Source: Scylla paramamosain
Lineage: Eukaryota; Arthropoda; Malacostraca; Decapoda; Portunidae
DNA length: 64,000 nucleotides
Reading direction: 5' to 3'
NCBI RefSeq assembly: GCF_035594125.1
Contig: NC_087176.1
Span: 20,394,091 to 20,458,090, forward strand
Below are positions 1 through 62,178 of this stretch, one piece after another. The notes under the pieces are model-generated. The model worked only from the letters and a program-made list of their open reading frames with translations, was not told the DNA's origin and did not search any database. Both the position numbers and the translations under genes were made by a program. Every line of letters begins with the position of its first letter. The stretch's first letter is position 1.

Positions 1-118
1 CAGGTGTCCCAGGTAATGCTCTGTGCAGGTGTTCTCAGCCAGGGGTTGACGAAAGATGCAGGAACCACATGCGGAACACTCAGGTACTCAAGAATAAAAT
101 GAACACACACACACACAC

Positions 119-162
<44 letters not shown>

Positions 163-167
<5 letters not shown>

Positions 168-1065
168 GTATTTTCGCTTCATACTTTTTATTTCGTAATT
201 AGTATGTCTAATTTCCTTTCACTCCAGCTTTTGTTTTCCTTTTTTTTATTGTTTTATTTTCTAATGTAGCGGGGCATCAACACATAAATTGAGAAAATTC
301 TTTTATTACGAGAATCTATTTTTTTTTTTTTACCAGTCTTTCTTTACTGCATCATTATAATGCTGACATAAACTACGGCAAAGAAACGAGTAAATGAAAT
401 AATATATGAAAGAAAGGAAAAGATTGAATGAACGAACGAACAAAAGGATCTACTGATTTTAATGTGCCACAGTGAATGAATGAAAGAATAAATGCATGAA
501 CGAACGAACGAAAGAATGAAATAGTGAACGAACGTAAGAAATAATGAAAAGAAAGCCAACGAATGAATCAGTGAATGAACAAACGAAATAATAAATAAAT
601 GAATGAATGAACGAACGAACGAGCAAAAGAAAGAATGAAATAATATATGAACGTACAGAATATTGAAAAAAAATATATATAAAAAGAACAAATGAATGAA
701 AGAATTAGTGAAAGAAAGAATGAATATAACGATTCTGAAAACACCACAGGAATGAGAAGAAACTGTGCATATATTCAGATGAAGGAAGCTACGTGCAATA
801 TTACTGCAATAATGACTCATAACTGAAACTAACGGCGCATTCCAGTACAAAATGACTCGAAGCTTCATGAACCTCTACCTCACTCCGCCTCGTGCGCGTG
901 AATGTGAACCTCGTGAGCTGAGGCATCGAGTACACGAGCCTGGATAGAAATTAAACAAAAAAATAAAGTAAAATAAAATAATATAAGATAAACGCATGTA
1001 CAAAAATATGTCTGAACCATGGCGTGTATAGGAGGAAGAGAAGGAGGAGGTCCACGTACCCACTG
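163..1065. repeat. Low-complexity stretch with degenerate GAAT/GAAC repeats
   Basis: After a (TC)n tract at 120-162, the segment 420-730 consists largely of diverged gaatgaatgaacgaacgaac tetranucleotide units. No exon was recognised, although a host-gene exon could be hidden near 1,030-1,066. Confidence 0.7.
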
Positions 1066-1228
1066 GGGCCTGGAGAGGAGGAGGAGGAGGAGGCGGCATT
1101 AATGACACTTACAAAAAATCCCAAGTGGAATTGACAATCTGGTAAATAGATTTAAAGGAACAAGATAAAAGTCTGGCACATCGACAGATTTATGGGGACA
1201 AGAGGAGAAGGTGACTTGTAATGCTCAC

Positions 1229-51287
<50,059 letters not shown>

Positions 51288-51291
51288 CTGC

Positions 51292-52220
51292 AGGAGATTT
51301 TCTTTTAAGCTTTTTAAGATTTAGTCACTCAAAAGACACCAAATTACCATATTATGGTTTGAGACGAGAAAAGGAATTTATATAGTCTTTTGCCAAGACA
51401 CTGTTGATGTTGGATACACATCTAGTCTTAGATATGGTGACAGATTTAAATAATTCACTCATCTTGATCATTCTACACTGAAAGGAAGATGTGCCATGTG
51501 GTAATACAGTAATGCACACATGAGTACCACTGCCAACAGTGCCTCACCACACATCCAGGCAGCAGCTCTGACTCAGTACTCTGCTGTGTTCCTCTTGCCT
51601 CAAGTTTAGAGTGAAGACAAGTGTTCTTTTAACTTCATGTATGCACACACACTCACACACACAGCCTTAGACACACCTCCACACACCTATCAGTGCACCA
51701 AGGCCTTCTCTCAGCACCTCAGGAATAGAAATAAAACACTATGACATAGTACTGACACCAGTGCCGTCACCACCCCATGCAAGACTAATGACGGCGAAAG
51801 TGGCTCACAAGACACAAGTGGCTCACAAGACACAAGTGGCTCACAAGACAACACTCACTCATCTGTCACTGCCCCCCACAAGAGTAATGGTGATGCAAGC
51901 AGTCCAGCCTCACAAGACAACCCTCATTCAGCTGTTCAGAATGACAACACATGTGCAGCCAAAACCATCCCCTTGTGCTTTGGCCCAACACATCACTCAC
52001 TTTGCTGTTAAGGAGTAATGACTGGGATCATAATTCACTGGTTAATAAATAATTATAGAACTTTTAGAGCTGTGTTTATGGCGTGCCCCACTCAAACCCT
52101 TGGGCCAACCACTAGGTAATTTGACTTGAGGAATGAGAGTGAAGTAGCAGTACTTGGTGAGCAGAAAGACTTCACAGCTCTAACGTAACTCATAAATAGT
52201 GAGAAGCTGGCTTACAATAA

Positions 52221-52225
<5 letters not shown>
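51292..52225. other. Unassigned sequence with 18-bp tandem repeat
   Basis: gtggctcacaagacacaa is repeated three times at about 51,799-51,850. The segment 51,662-51,745 (gcaccaaggccttctctcag, cacctcaggaatagaaa) is closely repeated at 61,333-61,410. No coding recognised upstream of host exon 1. Confidence 0.6.

Positions 52226-52280
<55 letters not shown>
52226..52280. repeat. (AC)n microsatellite, 5' flank of LINE-A copy A6
   Basis: About 55-bp AC tract immediately preceding the LINE-A sequence. Confidence 0.95.
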
Positions 52281-52282
<2 letters not shown>

Positions 52283-55200
52283 CACAAGCAGCAGCTGAAG
52301 AAATACTAGGCAAAGTTTAGAAATTGGCCAGAGTTGAAGAGTACAACCAAGTGTGGATGAAAAAGATAGGACCAGAGAAGAGAGAGCTACTATAAATAAA
52401 CTAAGAAGAGAATTAAATGAAAAAAAAAAAAAACGAAAAAAGACCAGAAGTGGAGAAGAGGTTCTATTGAAGGGTCACAGACATGAGGCTGAGAAAGTGG
52501 TAGAGGAAAGAGGACAATGCAGAAGGGGAGGTTTAAAAGTGGAGTATACTAACTTAAATGGTCTGATACCAGTAGTGTTGAAAGTTAGAGACTGTTTAAG
52601 AGAGAAGAGAAGCCAGATATCATGGCAATTGTTGAAACAAAACTGGAGAGTGATGTGGACGTTTTAGATATTGGTGATGGAAATTACAACCTCTGGATGA
52701 GAAATAAAAGATTTAAGCAGGGTTTAGGTGTGATGCTCCTAATTAGACAAGGATTGACAGTGAAATCTACTACATGTGGGGAGGGGAAGGCAGAGGTACT
52801 GAAAATAGCCTTAAAAAGAAATGTGGGAAGATGCCAAAATACTGCAGTGACCTATGTTTCCCTTATTCCAACTCAAGGGGTGAGGAAGAATACAAGAGAA
52901 TGCTGAGAGACATAAAGGCATGTTTATCCAAGTTGCTGGATGAAAATGAGGTGAACTAGTGACAGGAGACTTTAACTGTAAAGAGATATCTTGGGAAAAT
53001 TGGACCACATAACGTAGCAAGTCATCACAGGGGGACCAAATTACTGGAGTTGGCTGTTGAGAATATTCTGATGTAGTGGGTTAAAGAAGACACAAAATTC
53101 AGAGAAAATGAAATACTGTCAAAGCTGGATCTAATTTTTACGAAGGAACAAGCCATAATAGAGGATTTAAAACACAAAAAACCAATAGATAAAAGTGACT
53201 ATGCATTGATTCAGTTCTTAGTAATGAATAAAAACATAGATATGAGAAAAGACCACAGGAGAGAATGGTTGAACTGCAGTGAGACAAATTTTGGACAGCT
53301 TAGGAAGTATTTCATTGAAATGGATTGGAACAAAGTATTTCAAATGGGTGATATAGAAGGAGAGTGGACCACCTTCCTGAACATTTATAATAAAGGAGAG
53401 GGGAAATGGACACCTATGAAATCAACAGAAAACCTTTTTAAGAAGGATTGGAGTAACAAGAGATGTGCTACAGCTAGACTGGAGACAGAAAAAAGCATGG
53501 AATGTGGAAGAAATATAAGAGACATGACTTGTGGACCAATTATACAAGAAAGAGGAATGAATATGTTAAAATACACAGAGATGAGTAGAATTATGAAAAG
53601 AATGTTGTGCATAAATGCAAAGACCAACCAAAACTGTTTTAAAAATTTATGAATGGAAAATTGAGGAGTAAAGAAGACATCAGCTGAGTAATAGTTGGAG
53701 AAGAAATGGTCGAAGACCCAAAAGAGATGGCTGAAGTGTTCAACAGACACTTCCACTCACTGCTTACTAAAGAAAATTATTTTAGGGAAGAAAGGATAGT
53801 GATGGAAAATGGGACTGGTCTGAAAGAGGTAGTAACATCAACAGAAGTAAAGAATATATTGGAAGAGCTGGGTGTATGGAAAGCAATGGGACCTGATAGT
53901 CTGTCAAGCTGGATTCTAAAGAAGTGTAGCCCAAAACTAGCTAAGGTGATACACAATATAATTAGCACCACCCTGTTGGAAGGAAAAGTACCCAAAGATT
54001 GGAAATAGGTGAATATTACCCAATTCACAAGGCTGGAAGTAAAGGAGACTCATTTAACAATAGACCAGTATTGCTGACAAGTGTGGTACCAAAGATCTGC
54101 AAAAAGATCATCAAGAACAGATGGGTGAAATGCCTGGAAGACAACAATGTGATAACAGACAGACAATTTGGATTCAGAGAAGGAAGATCTTGTGTAACAA
54201 ATTTGATAAGCTTCTACACAAGAGTAATGGACATAGTGCAAGAGAGAGATGGATGGACTGACTGCATGTACTTAGACCTGCAAAATGCATTATACAAAGT
54301 ACCATACAGAAGGCTAATATGGATAACTGAAAAATATAGGAAGATTGGGAGGATCGTTATTAAGGGGCCATAGCACATTTTTTGGGGGGGTTGATTAAAA
54401 ATCATCATAGCCTTTTGTAAATTTTACTCAAAGTGTGTAACCATATGGTAAATGATGAGGCGAAGTTTCATCATGGTATCTGTAAAGGAAAAAATATGAA
54501 AATTAAAAAACTTGTAAAAAAGAGTACTTTAGAAATTGAATAATTCCTTAGTAATATGAGTCCAGAAATCATTCACACTAAAGTTGTGTGTATACTAGAA
54601 GGGTTAATCTTCAATGCCTGTTTGCTAGTTTTCCCAAAAAATAATGATATACCTCTAATACATTTCAATGAAAAACTGCATACCCGACATCATGAATAAT
54701 AGATTTTTTTTAAATATATAATATATATATTTTTGAAAAGTAAGTAACAATTTTTGTAGAAAATTCATTCACACAAACACACAAAAAAAATCAAGGAAAT
54801 CGGTTGATAAATAAGAAAGTTATTTTGACTTAGAAGCGCTTACCTATGTTTTGAGAAAAGAGGCTCTGAAGTTCTGGGAGTGTCGCTGCATGGCTAATGC
54901 GCACCAGATGCATATGCCTCCAGGTCCTTTTGCAGCTGTTTGCTTCTGATCTTCTTCTTGATCGGCCTGTCCATTTTGGTGTTTTCCTTTGTAAGGTATT
55001 TGTAGTTCTTGTCTGTGAAGGCCACTCCCAACTTACTGCACAGGTCGCTAGAAAGATATCCTCCATTGAAGTTGGACACCGCCTGTGCAGTTGCGAAGTC
55101 CAGCATTTCCTTCGTGGCATTTTTGTGCTTTGAGCAGTAGCGCCATATTCTGTGGTGTAATGACTCATTGGGATTTTGAGTCTTCCCTCTGAGGCACCTC

Positions 55201-56154
55201 GTCATCATATCATCAGTTGTTAGCCTTTTGTAGACATCTTCTACTAGCCTCAGTCCTTCAGGATCCAACCAGAATTTTATCTTCATAGTGGAATGGCTGG
55301 GTGGAGTGTTGCCCTTTGACAGAGCTTTTTGGTAGAAGCACCAGGATTCTTCAGATTTGGGGCAAAGGTTATGCTTGGGGTTCTCATCTGTAGAGGAGCA
55401 GTGGTAAAAAGAAGACATGATGTCATTTCACATCTCCTCGGGAGTTGTATTGGCGCGATGTCGAACACTGATGCCAAAGTAGTAAGTCAGTCTGTTGATA
55501 ACACTATCTGTCAGCCTCGAGTGTCCCCCCAACATTATCTTCCTCCTCTTTCCACCCTCCTCTGTAAAGTGGGGGGTCTGTTTGAGATTTCTGAGTGCTG
55601 TACCAAGTCACTTGGATACGTGGTTCACACACTCTTCCTTTTTCACAGTGTGTTTCTTACCATAGGGCCCATTACCATCAGAAAGAGCTGTGACAGCTTT
55701 GAAGGAAGAACTGTCACCATCAGAGATAAAATTCACATATCTCAAGCTGTGTGAAAGCGACCTGTTCCACAAGCACATTGCAGCAGCAGCCTCCATGCTA
55801 GCAGATGAACCTTCATGATTCACGTCACAACGAGGAGCATGTTTTGTCTTCCACTCATCAAAAGCTTTCTGTGTCATTATTTTCTTTTTCACTCTAGTTT
55901 TCATTCGAGTGCACATAATACAAAGCCTGGATACTGTATGAAAGTCCACCACCAGTCCACAGTTTGCATCCACCACTGCACCAACTCCTAAAAGTGATTT
56001 GTGTCCCCTTGTGTGCCAACTTCCGTCGTAAGTCACATCAATGTCAAGAATGCCGTCTTTGTCAGGAAATCTTTTTAGTACTTCCCCGTAGTACTGTATC
56101 ACTGCCTTTCTACTCGTCTCTAGCAGTGACTTTGCTTCCTCGATAGCACATTTA

Positions 56155-59100
56155 CCGTATTTGATGGCTCATAAGACGCACGGGCTCATAAGACGCACCC
56201 AGTTCTGGCATGTATTGAAATAGAAAAAAACAAAAATTAACAGATTTAGGCTATCGATATGAAGTCAAGGAATTCAAGCGACATTTGAAGACTCTCACGT
56301 GCATTTAGATCACTATTAGATACCAATACTCAGCATTTAAAAGTTTAATTTATGCTAGCACCTTACTTGTTCTTTTTGGGGTTTTGTTGAGGCTGTGATG
56401 GCCGTGACATCACAGCCTGGCGTCCCAAAGGTGTGGTATACAGGTAGTGTTTCAGACTAGATACAGTGGAGCTGGTTGGATTTCTGGAGTCAAATCTTGG
56501 TAAGGCTGCGGGCCTTGAAAGCCAGAACGTAATGGTTCGGTTGAGGGTATTGAAAGACAAGATTGTACCAATCCTGCTGACGTGTAAACACAATCTTCTT
56601 ATTGGTATTTTAGTTGGGGCCATGCAGACTGTGATGTCACAGCCTCTAGTGCCCAAAAGGTGTGGTAAGCAGGGGAGTTTCAGTCTTAATGCGGTTCAGC
56701 TGAATGTAAACATTAACTGCACCTAGCTCTTGGCGGCACCATTAACTGAGGGACTACAGTGATAATAAAATTTTTTCATACTTTATTTTTTAGCATCTTT
56801 CACATGTAATTCTTATGCAGTATTTTAGTACATTTTCAAAGCCAAAGGATGTGTAAAAGCAGACTTACTAACTTTATTTTCTAAAGTGTATTTTACTTGA
56901 AATATTATTTCATTCATCATAAAATTTAGTACAATTGTATCTTTTAATTCGTATTCAAATCACAACAAATTCATAATATTCACTTTGAATACCTTGCACA
57001 AATTACTATAGTTTACCTACTACATTTTATTCAAATTCAAATCCGTGAAAATAAATTAGTTTTATTCTTAGAAGTTACAAAAGTAAAAAACCAAATCTGA
57101 AGTGTTTCATTCCTTTTTTTAATTCAAATAAATTTTCGTGCAAATAAATTGATCTTATTCATTCTGAAATCTTACACAACAAAACTAAAGAGTTTTTAAT
57201 TCAAATTCATGAAAATAAATTGATTTTATTCATTCTGAAATTTGCTTAGCACAACTGTAGCATTTTTATTCACATCCAAACCCTACAAAATCATTGTCAC
57301 TGTCATCAGTACTGCATTCCTCAAGCTCACCAGAATCACTACTAGAAGTAGAAGAGTCACTGCCTTCGTATAGAAGGTCATCCTCTGTGCCCTCAAGATC
57401 ATTACTGATGCCACATTTCTTGAATGAAAGCACCACTGTCTCTGTTTTTACTTTATCCCAAGCAATTTTTACCCACTGGCAAACCTGGGCTATTGTAGGC
57501 TTCTTGATGAAGCCCGATGGTGTTTTGTCATGTTGCGGGAGTCTCATCCACGCGTTCCACTGCTCACGCATATACACCTTGAAAGGTTTGTTTATGCAAA
57601 CATCAAGTGGTTGCAACTGGCATGTTAGTCCACCAGGTATTACAGCCACTTTTGTGTTTAGATTGTGTACTCTGTTCTTGGTAGCCTGAGTTAAATGAGC
57701 CCTAAATTGATCCCACACAAGAAGTGATGTTTTTTTTATAAGTCCCCCAGGACGCCGTGACCATACTTTGTCAAGCCACAGCTTCACACCATCCTCATCC
57801 ATCCAGCCCTTAGGATGAACATGAATAAAGATACCTGGTGGAATGCTTTCTTTGGGAAAGGTTTTCCTCTTGAATATGAGGAAAGGTGGTAATTTAGTGC
57901 CATCAGCACAACAAGCCAGTACTGCTGTAAAATGAGTTTTCTCATGGCCTGAGGTTTTAATAGTCACAGTCTTAGAACCTTTAAAATCAACTGTTTTATT
58001 AGAAGGCACATCAAATGACAGTGGTACTTCATCCATATTTGCAATTTGTCCCATTTCAAAATGGGTGTCCTTTCTGAGATTTATAACGTATTTATGAAAC
58101 TCAAGAATTTTGTTTTCATATGCCATAGGCATTTTTTGTGATATTTTTGTTTTAGTTCGCATTGCTAATCCATTCCTTTTCATAAATCTATAACACCAGC
58201 CCTCATTACCACCAAAATCATCATAGCCTTTGGCAGTTGCCCTTTCTTTAGCTTCAAAAATTATTTGTTTAGTTGTTACTATTGCACCCTGATTCCTTTG
58301 ATCAACAACCCAAGCCTTCATCTCCTCTTCCAGTTCCACCCATTTAGCTTTCTTTGTGCGAAGACCATGTTTTGATTTCACAGCTTTCTGAAGTTCTTCC
58401 TCTTGTTTTCGCCAAAAACGAATCATTTTCTCAGTTGGAGGTGGACCAAAATGCCTAGCAGCAGCTCTGTTGCCGTTTTCCTTAGCATATTGTATTACTT
58501 GTAGCTTGTATGCAATTGTGTAATTGTGTCGTTTTTTTGACTCCATCATGTTGTGTAATAAAATCTGGAAGTTTTAAACACTCTTGCATAAGCTATTACA
58601 TGAATATTATGCAGATCATCACCTCAAGCCAGCCTATCCCATGACACTCAATTCCTTTATAGAAGAAATATTCGTTCTCAAGGTGTATTAGTCTATTTTC
58701 ATAAAAGAAAAGTTTCTCTAGCTTCAATCTTTTTCATATGTATGCAAAGCAAGAATGTTAAAAAGATACGGTAGGTTCAATTTTAATTGTATGAAAGTGT
58801 GGCTATTGTCTTACCTCAGTCAGTAACGGCGTCACACTCGGTGTCACCGAGTACGTCACGTCGGAGCGCAACCGACCGCGTTTGTTTTGAAAAACGTGGT
58901 GCACCATCTCCACCTTGCCAGAACCTTCTCCACAAATCCAACCAGCTCCATCACATCTAGTCTAATATTATAATTGGATACCTCACCTTTGGGGCATCAA
59001 AGGCTGTGACATCACAACCTACACTGCCCCAACAAAACTCCAAGAAGAAGTGGTGCATGGTTAAGCAAATTCTTCCTGACTGGTCAAAGTCTATGTGGAT

Positions 59101-59344
59101 TACCAGTAAGTATGAGATACTACACATTGGTACCTTGAAAGAAAGAGCATTTTGTGGCGTACTACCAATCATGACTTTATTTAGTTGTGCAAAGACATCT
59201 GTGGTTTGAATTTAGAGCCTCTGTTGCCGTAGACTTGTAACCTATTACTGCCTCAAAGTTGGACCTTTGCCTCATTGGACGCAGGCTAATTTACTGACCC
59301 TTTTTCTGAGAAAAAAGTAGCGTCTTATGAGCCATCAAATACGG
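56155..59344 (-). mobile_element. Tigger/pogo-type DNA transposon, complete
   Basis: 3,190 bp bounded by a perfect 25-bp terminal inverted repeat beginning CCGTATTTGATGGCTCATAA and ending GACGC on each side, with TA on both flanks (56,153-56,154 and 59,345-59,346). A second copy of ggctcataagacgcac lies just inside the left end, a possible transposase-binding repeat. Encodes one intact transposase. Inserted inside the Mutator-like transposase gene. Confidence 0.95.
57266..58549 (-). CDS. Tigger/pogo-family transposase, intact
   Basis: 427 codons. N-terminal helix-turn-helix of the pipsqueak/CENP-B type (residues about 8-60: NYTIAYKLQVIQYAKENGNR, FGPPPTEKMIRFWRKQEEEL), a second CENP-B-like DNA-binding segment (about 70-140: VTTKQIIFEAKERATAKGYD, WCYRFMKRNGLAMRTKT), then the DDE domain with QIANMDEVPLSFD (Asp 173), LLVWDQFRAHLT (Asp 280) and LQPLDVCINKPFK (Asp 316), a D-D-35-D arrangement. 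The acidic Ser/Asp-rich C-terminus (EGSDSSTSSSDSGELEECST) is typical of the group. It would bind the element's ends and cut and paste it at TA. Intact ORF, perfect ends and a clean target duplication indicate a young insertion. The upstream region near 58,830-58,900 is CpG-rich and may hold the promoter. Confidence 0.95.
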   Translation of the reverse strand: MMESKKRHNYTIAYKLQVIQYAKENGNRAAARHFGPPPTEKMIRFWRKQEEELQKAVKSKHGLRTKKAKWVELEEEMKAWVVDQRNQGAIVTTKQIIFEAKERATAKGYDDFGGNEGWCYRFMKRNGLAMRTKTKISQKMPMAYENKILEFHKYVINLRKDTHFEMGQIANMDEVPLSFDVPSNKTVDFKGSKTVTIKTSGHEKTHFTAVLACCADGTKLPPFLIFKRKTFPKESIPPGIFIHVHPKGWMDEDGVKLWLDKVWSRRPGGLIKKTSLLVWDQFRAHLTQATKNRVHNLNTKVAVIPGGLTCQLQPLDVCINKPFKVYMREQWNAWMRLPQHDKTPSGFIKKPTIAQVCQWVKIAWDKVKTETVVLSFKKCGISNDLEGTEDDLLYEGSDSSTSSSDSGELEECSTDDSDNDFVGFGCE

Positions 59345-61412
59345 TAGTTACTAGAGAAGCATATTTGCGGTACACACGGAATGATACGTGGCTCATACTG
59401 AGAAGGCTGCATATTTTTTCAAAACCACTATATCTGTATCCAAGCAGCATAACTGCATACACTATCATTATTGTTATTTCATATATTCCTTTTTCCTTAC
59501 TTTTGTGGTCTTCAGCAGTGTCTTTTGCTATATATGAACACTTTGTATACACAATTTTGAAGCTACTGTCTGCATGTTTTCTCGTGAATATGCACTTCAT
59601 CTTCTCAAAACACTCAGGGCAGCACACATTCGATGCAAGTTCTTCTAAGCTTTGTTTCTTCAAAAAGACATTTCCTTGTGTTACCACTGGTATATCAGAT
59701 TCTTTTGTCAAAAGGTTCTTCCTCTTCACGCTGGATGGTGATGGTGACATGCTGGGTGGTGGTGGTGGTGGTGACTCACTGCTTGTGGTCACGCGGGCAT
59801 CAACACTCGGCGTCTGCTTTTTCTTCTTTTCTCTTGCTGCTTTTAGGTTCAGTCGGCTCTGCTTCACTCCCTTCTTTATTCTAGCCATCTTCAGAAGAGT
59901 AAGGTGATGTAGCTACGTAGAAGTGCTAAAGAGTGCTAAAAGAGAAGTAATGATGCTGATCAGAGCAACACACCCTCCTTTTTCTCTCAACAGCCCGCCG
60001 CGGGCTACTGACTGTGAGACACCCTTCACTGCCCTCAGTGACTGCTTAGAGGCTTGCCTGACGGGTGATGCTAGATTCGCCACAAAAAAAATTACAAAAA
60101 TCTTCAAAAAATCAAGAAAAAATATATGAGAAATGCAAATTTCTCGGATGTCAACGTAGACCTTTAAATCACTCGCTGAGCACATGGGTTGGTTTAAATG
60201 CCGCTCAGAGGCATTAAACGCTTCTCAGAGCCATACCACGCTTCTGAGGTATTGCCAAAGTGTTGATTATTTATGAGGGACGATCACCCTAAAACTCCAA
60301 AATTGCTTGAAAATTACCCCAAAAATGTGCATGACCAACTTCTTGACGGAGAGATAAATGAGGACAGTAATCAGAGGCAATAAGTCAAAGTGGAAACCAG
60401 TAATAAGTGAAGTTCTGCAATATATGTAAATGACATGATGGAAGGAATGACAAGCCACATGAGTCTCTTTGCTGATGATGCTAAGATTATGAGAAAAGTA
60501 ACAAATGAAAAAGACTGCAAAGCTCTGAATCAAGACCTAATTAAGATAAATAAATGATTGTTGAGATGGAACATGGAGTTTAATGCCAAGAAATGTAGTG
60601 TGGTGAAGTTTGGAAAAAGTGCGAGAAAAACAGAAGGCATCTACTATTTCGGAAATGAGAAAATTACTATAAGATCAGAGAAAAAGATCTGGGAGCAATC
60701 ATTTCTAATAAAGTGTCATTTGTGAAGCATGTAAACAAGATCACTGGATAAACATGCAATCTGCTGAGAAACATGAAGATGGCATTCACCGACAATGAAG
60801 ATGATATGATAAAAGAAAAATTGTAAACAACAATGACACATCCAGGACTGGAGTATGCAGCATTAGTGTGCTCACCAAGTTTGACGAAGGATATCAGGAA
60901 GCTAGAAAGAATTGAGAGAGCTGCAACTAAAATCCCTACAAGCCTAAGAGGGCATAGTTATGAAGAGAAGTTTATGAGATTGGGCCCAACTACACTACAA
61001 AAAAGGAGGGAAAGAGGTGATTTGATAGCACTATACAGAATATTGGAAGGGATGAAAAAATTGGGCAGGGATAATCTTGTGATACCTGATAAGAGAGATA
61101 CCAGAGGACATGGAAGGAAATTGATAAGGAGTGTTTGCAGAAGAGACATCAAGAAACATAGCTTTCCCCACAGGAGCATAGCAGTGTGGAATTCATTTAT
61201 TGATGAGACTGTGTGCCAAGACAGTCCATAAATTTAAAGAAAATCTGGATAAAAGTCGATATGGAGATGGAACAGCATGAGCCTAGTGTGCCTCTTGTCC
61301 TGTATTTCACAACTAGGTAAATACACACACACAGTCTTGGCTGCACCTCCACACATCCATCTGTGCACCAAGGCCTTCTTTGAGCACCTCAGGATAAGAA
61401 AGAAAACAGACC

Positions 61413-61456
<44 letters not shown>
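61413..61456. repeat. (AC)n microsatellite between LINE-A copies A6 and A7
   Basis: AC tract forming the 5' flank of A7. The 78 bp between it and the A6 end repeats the segment at 51,662-51,745. Confidence 0.95.
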
Positions 61457-61459
<3 letters not shown>

Positions 61460-62082
61460 AAAAGAACAGAAGAAAGAGACCTTGGTGTAATTATTACTGA
61501 CAAGCTGTCACCAGAAACACATGAACAAGGTAAGAGGTGAAACCTATTAACACTGAAAAACATAAGAACAGCATTTGCACATCTGGATGAGGAAATGATA
61601 AAAAAAAAATTATTGTGACCATGATACACCCAGGATTGGAGTATGTAGCTGTGGTATGGTCACCTAATACCAAGAAATCTATAAGAAAATAGGAAGAGTA
61701 GCAACAGTCACCTCCAAGTTTGGAGGATCTAATGTATGAAGAAAGAATGTCTAAATCGTGTCTTATAACATTAGAACAGAGAAGAGAGAGAGGTGATCTG
61801 ATCATACTATACAGAATGATGACTGAAATGAAAAACTTGGATAGGAAGGACTTGGTGATGTGGGATACAAGAGGCTCAAGGGTACATGGCAGAAAACTTA
61901 AAAAAGATGCATGTAGAAGAGATGTTAAGAAAATAGCTTCCCACATAGAACTGTGGAGGTCTGGAATGATTTGGACAAAGAAGTCATTGATACAAATACA
62001 ATACATAAATTTAAGACAAAGTTAGATAAAAATAGATATGGAGACAGGATAGCACAAGCAAAGCTCTTTCCTGCATGTCACA

Positions 62083-62084
<2 letters not shown>
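61457..62084 (+). mobile_element. LINE-A fragment A7, C-terminal end
   Basis: Starts directly after (AC)n with KRTEERDLGVIITDKLSPET, then YEERMSKSCLITLEQRRERG, DLIILYRMMTEMKNLDRKDL, and a terminus joined to (AC)n (62,085-62,176). Confidence 0.87.

Positions 62085-62176
<92 letters not shown>
62085..62176. repeat. (AC)n microsatellite between A7 and A8
   Basis: About 92-bp AC tract serving as the 3' flank of A7 and the 5' flank of A8. Confidence 0.95.

Positions 62177-62178
<2 letters not shown>

Larger units (their letters stand above)
54893..59888 (-). pseudogene. Mutator-like transposase, two nonsense codons plus Tigger insertion
   Basis: N-terminal piece 59,888-59,347: Lys/Arg-rich start MARIKKGVKQSRLNLKAARE, Pro-rich segment, cysteine pair (NVCCPECFEKMKCIF) and GYRYSGFEKICSLLSMSHVS. 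It continues at 56,152 with no frame change when Tigger and one TA are removed. Main part: GILDIDVTYDGSWHTRGHKS, GAVVDANCGLVVDFHTVSRL, APRCDVNHEGSSASMEAAAA and VNFISDGDSSSFKAV, the recognisable Mutator-like transposase domain of animal elements, then LCPKSEESWCFYQKALSKGN, NPNESLHHRIWRYCSKHKNA and a basic C-terminus. About 600 residues. Two TGA codons at 55,608-55,610 and 55,428-55,430 sit where Arg (CGA) is plausible, as expected from CpG decay. Confidence 0.85.
54364..60335 (-). mobile_element. Mutator-like DNA transposon, interrupted by Tigger
   Basis: Left end ggccatagcacattttttgg and right end (reverse complement) ggtcatgcacatttttgggg form an imperfect terminal inverted repeat of about 20 bp. 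The interior encodes one minus-strand transposase split by the Tigger element. It disrupts the LINE-A RT between its KVPY and NFLT segments. A target-site duplication was not identified. Confidence 0.78.
52281..61335 (+). mobile_element. LINE-A copy A6, interrupted by a Mutator-like element
   Basis: Left part 52,281-54,363: ORF1 end, endonuclease (VEYTNLNGLIPVV, GDGNYNLWMRNKR, TGDFNCKEI) and RT start (GPDSLSSWILKKCSPKLAKV, RQFGFREGRSCVTNLISFYT, MYLDLQNALYKVPY). Right part 60,336-61,335: FLTER.MRT, SLFADDAKIMRKVTN, LQKRRERGDLIALYRILEGM and CRRDIKKHSFPHRSIAVWNS, ending caactaggtaaatac and (AC)n. Many lesions; inactive. Confidence 0.86.

Noticed and set aside
344..868. 174-codon minus-strand open frame rich in Phe and Ser
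   Set aside because: Composition reflects degenerate GAAT repeats; no domain or splice logic.
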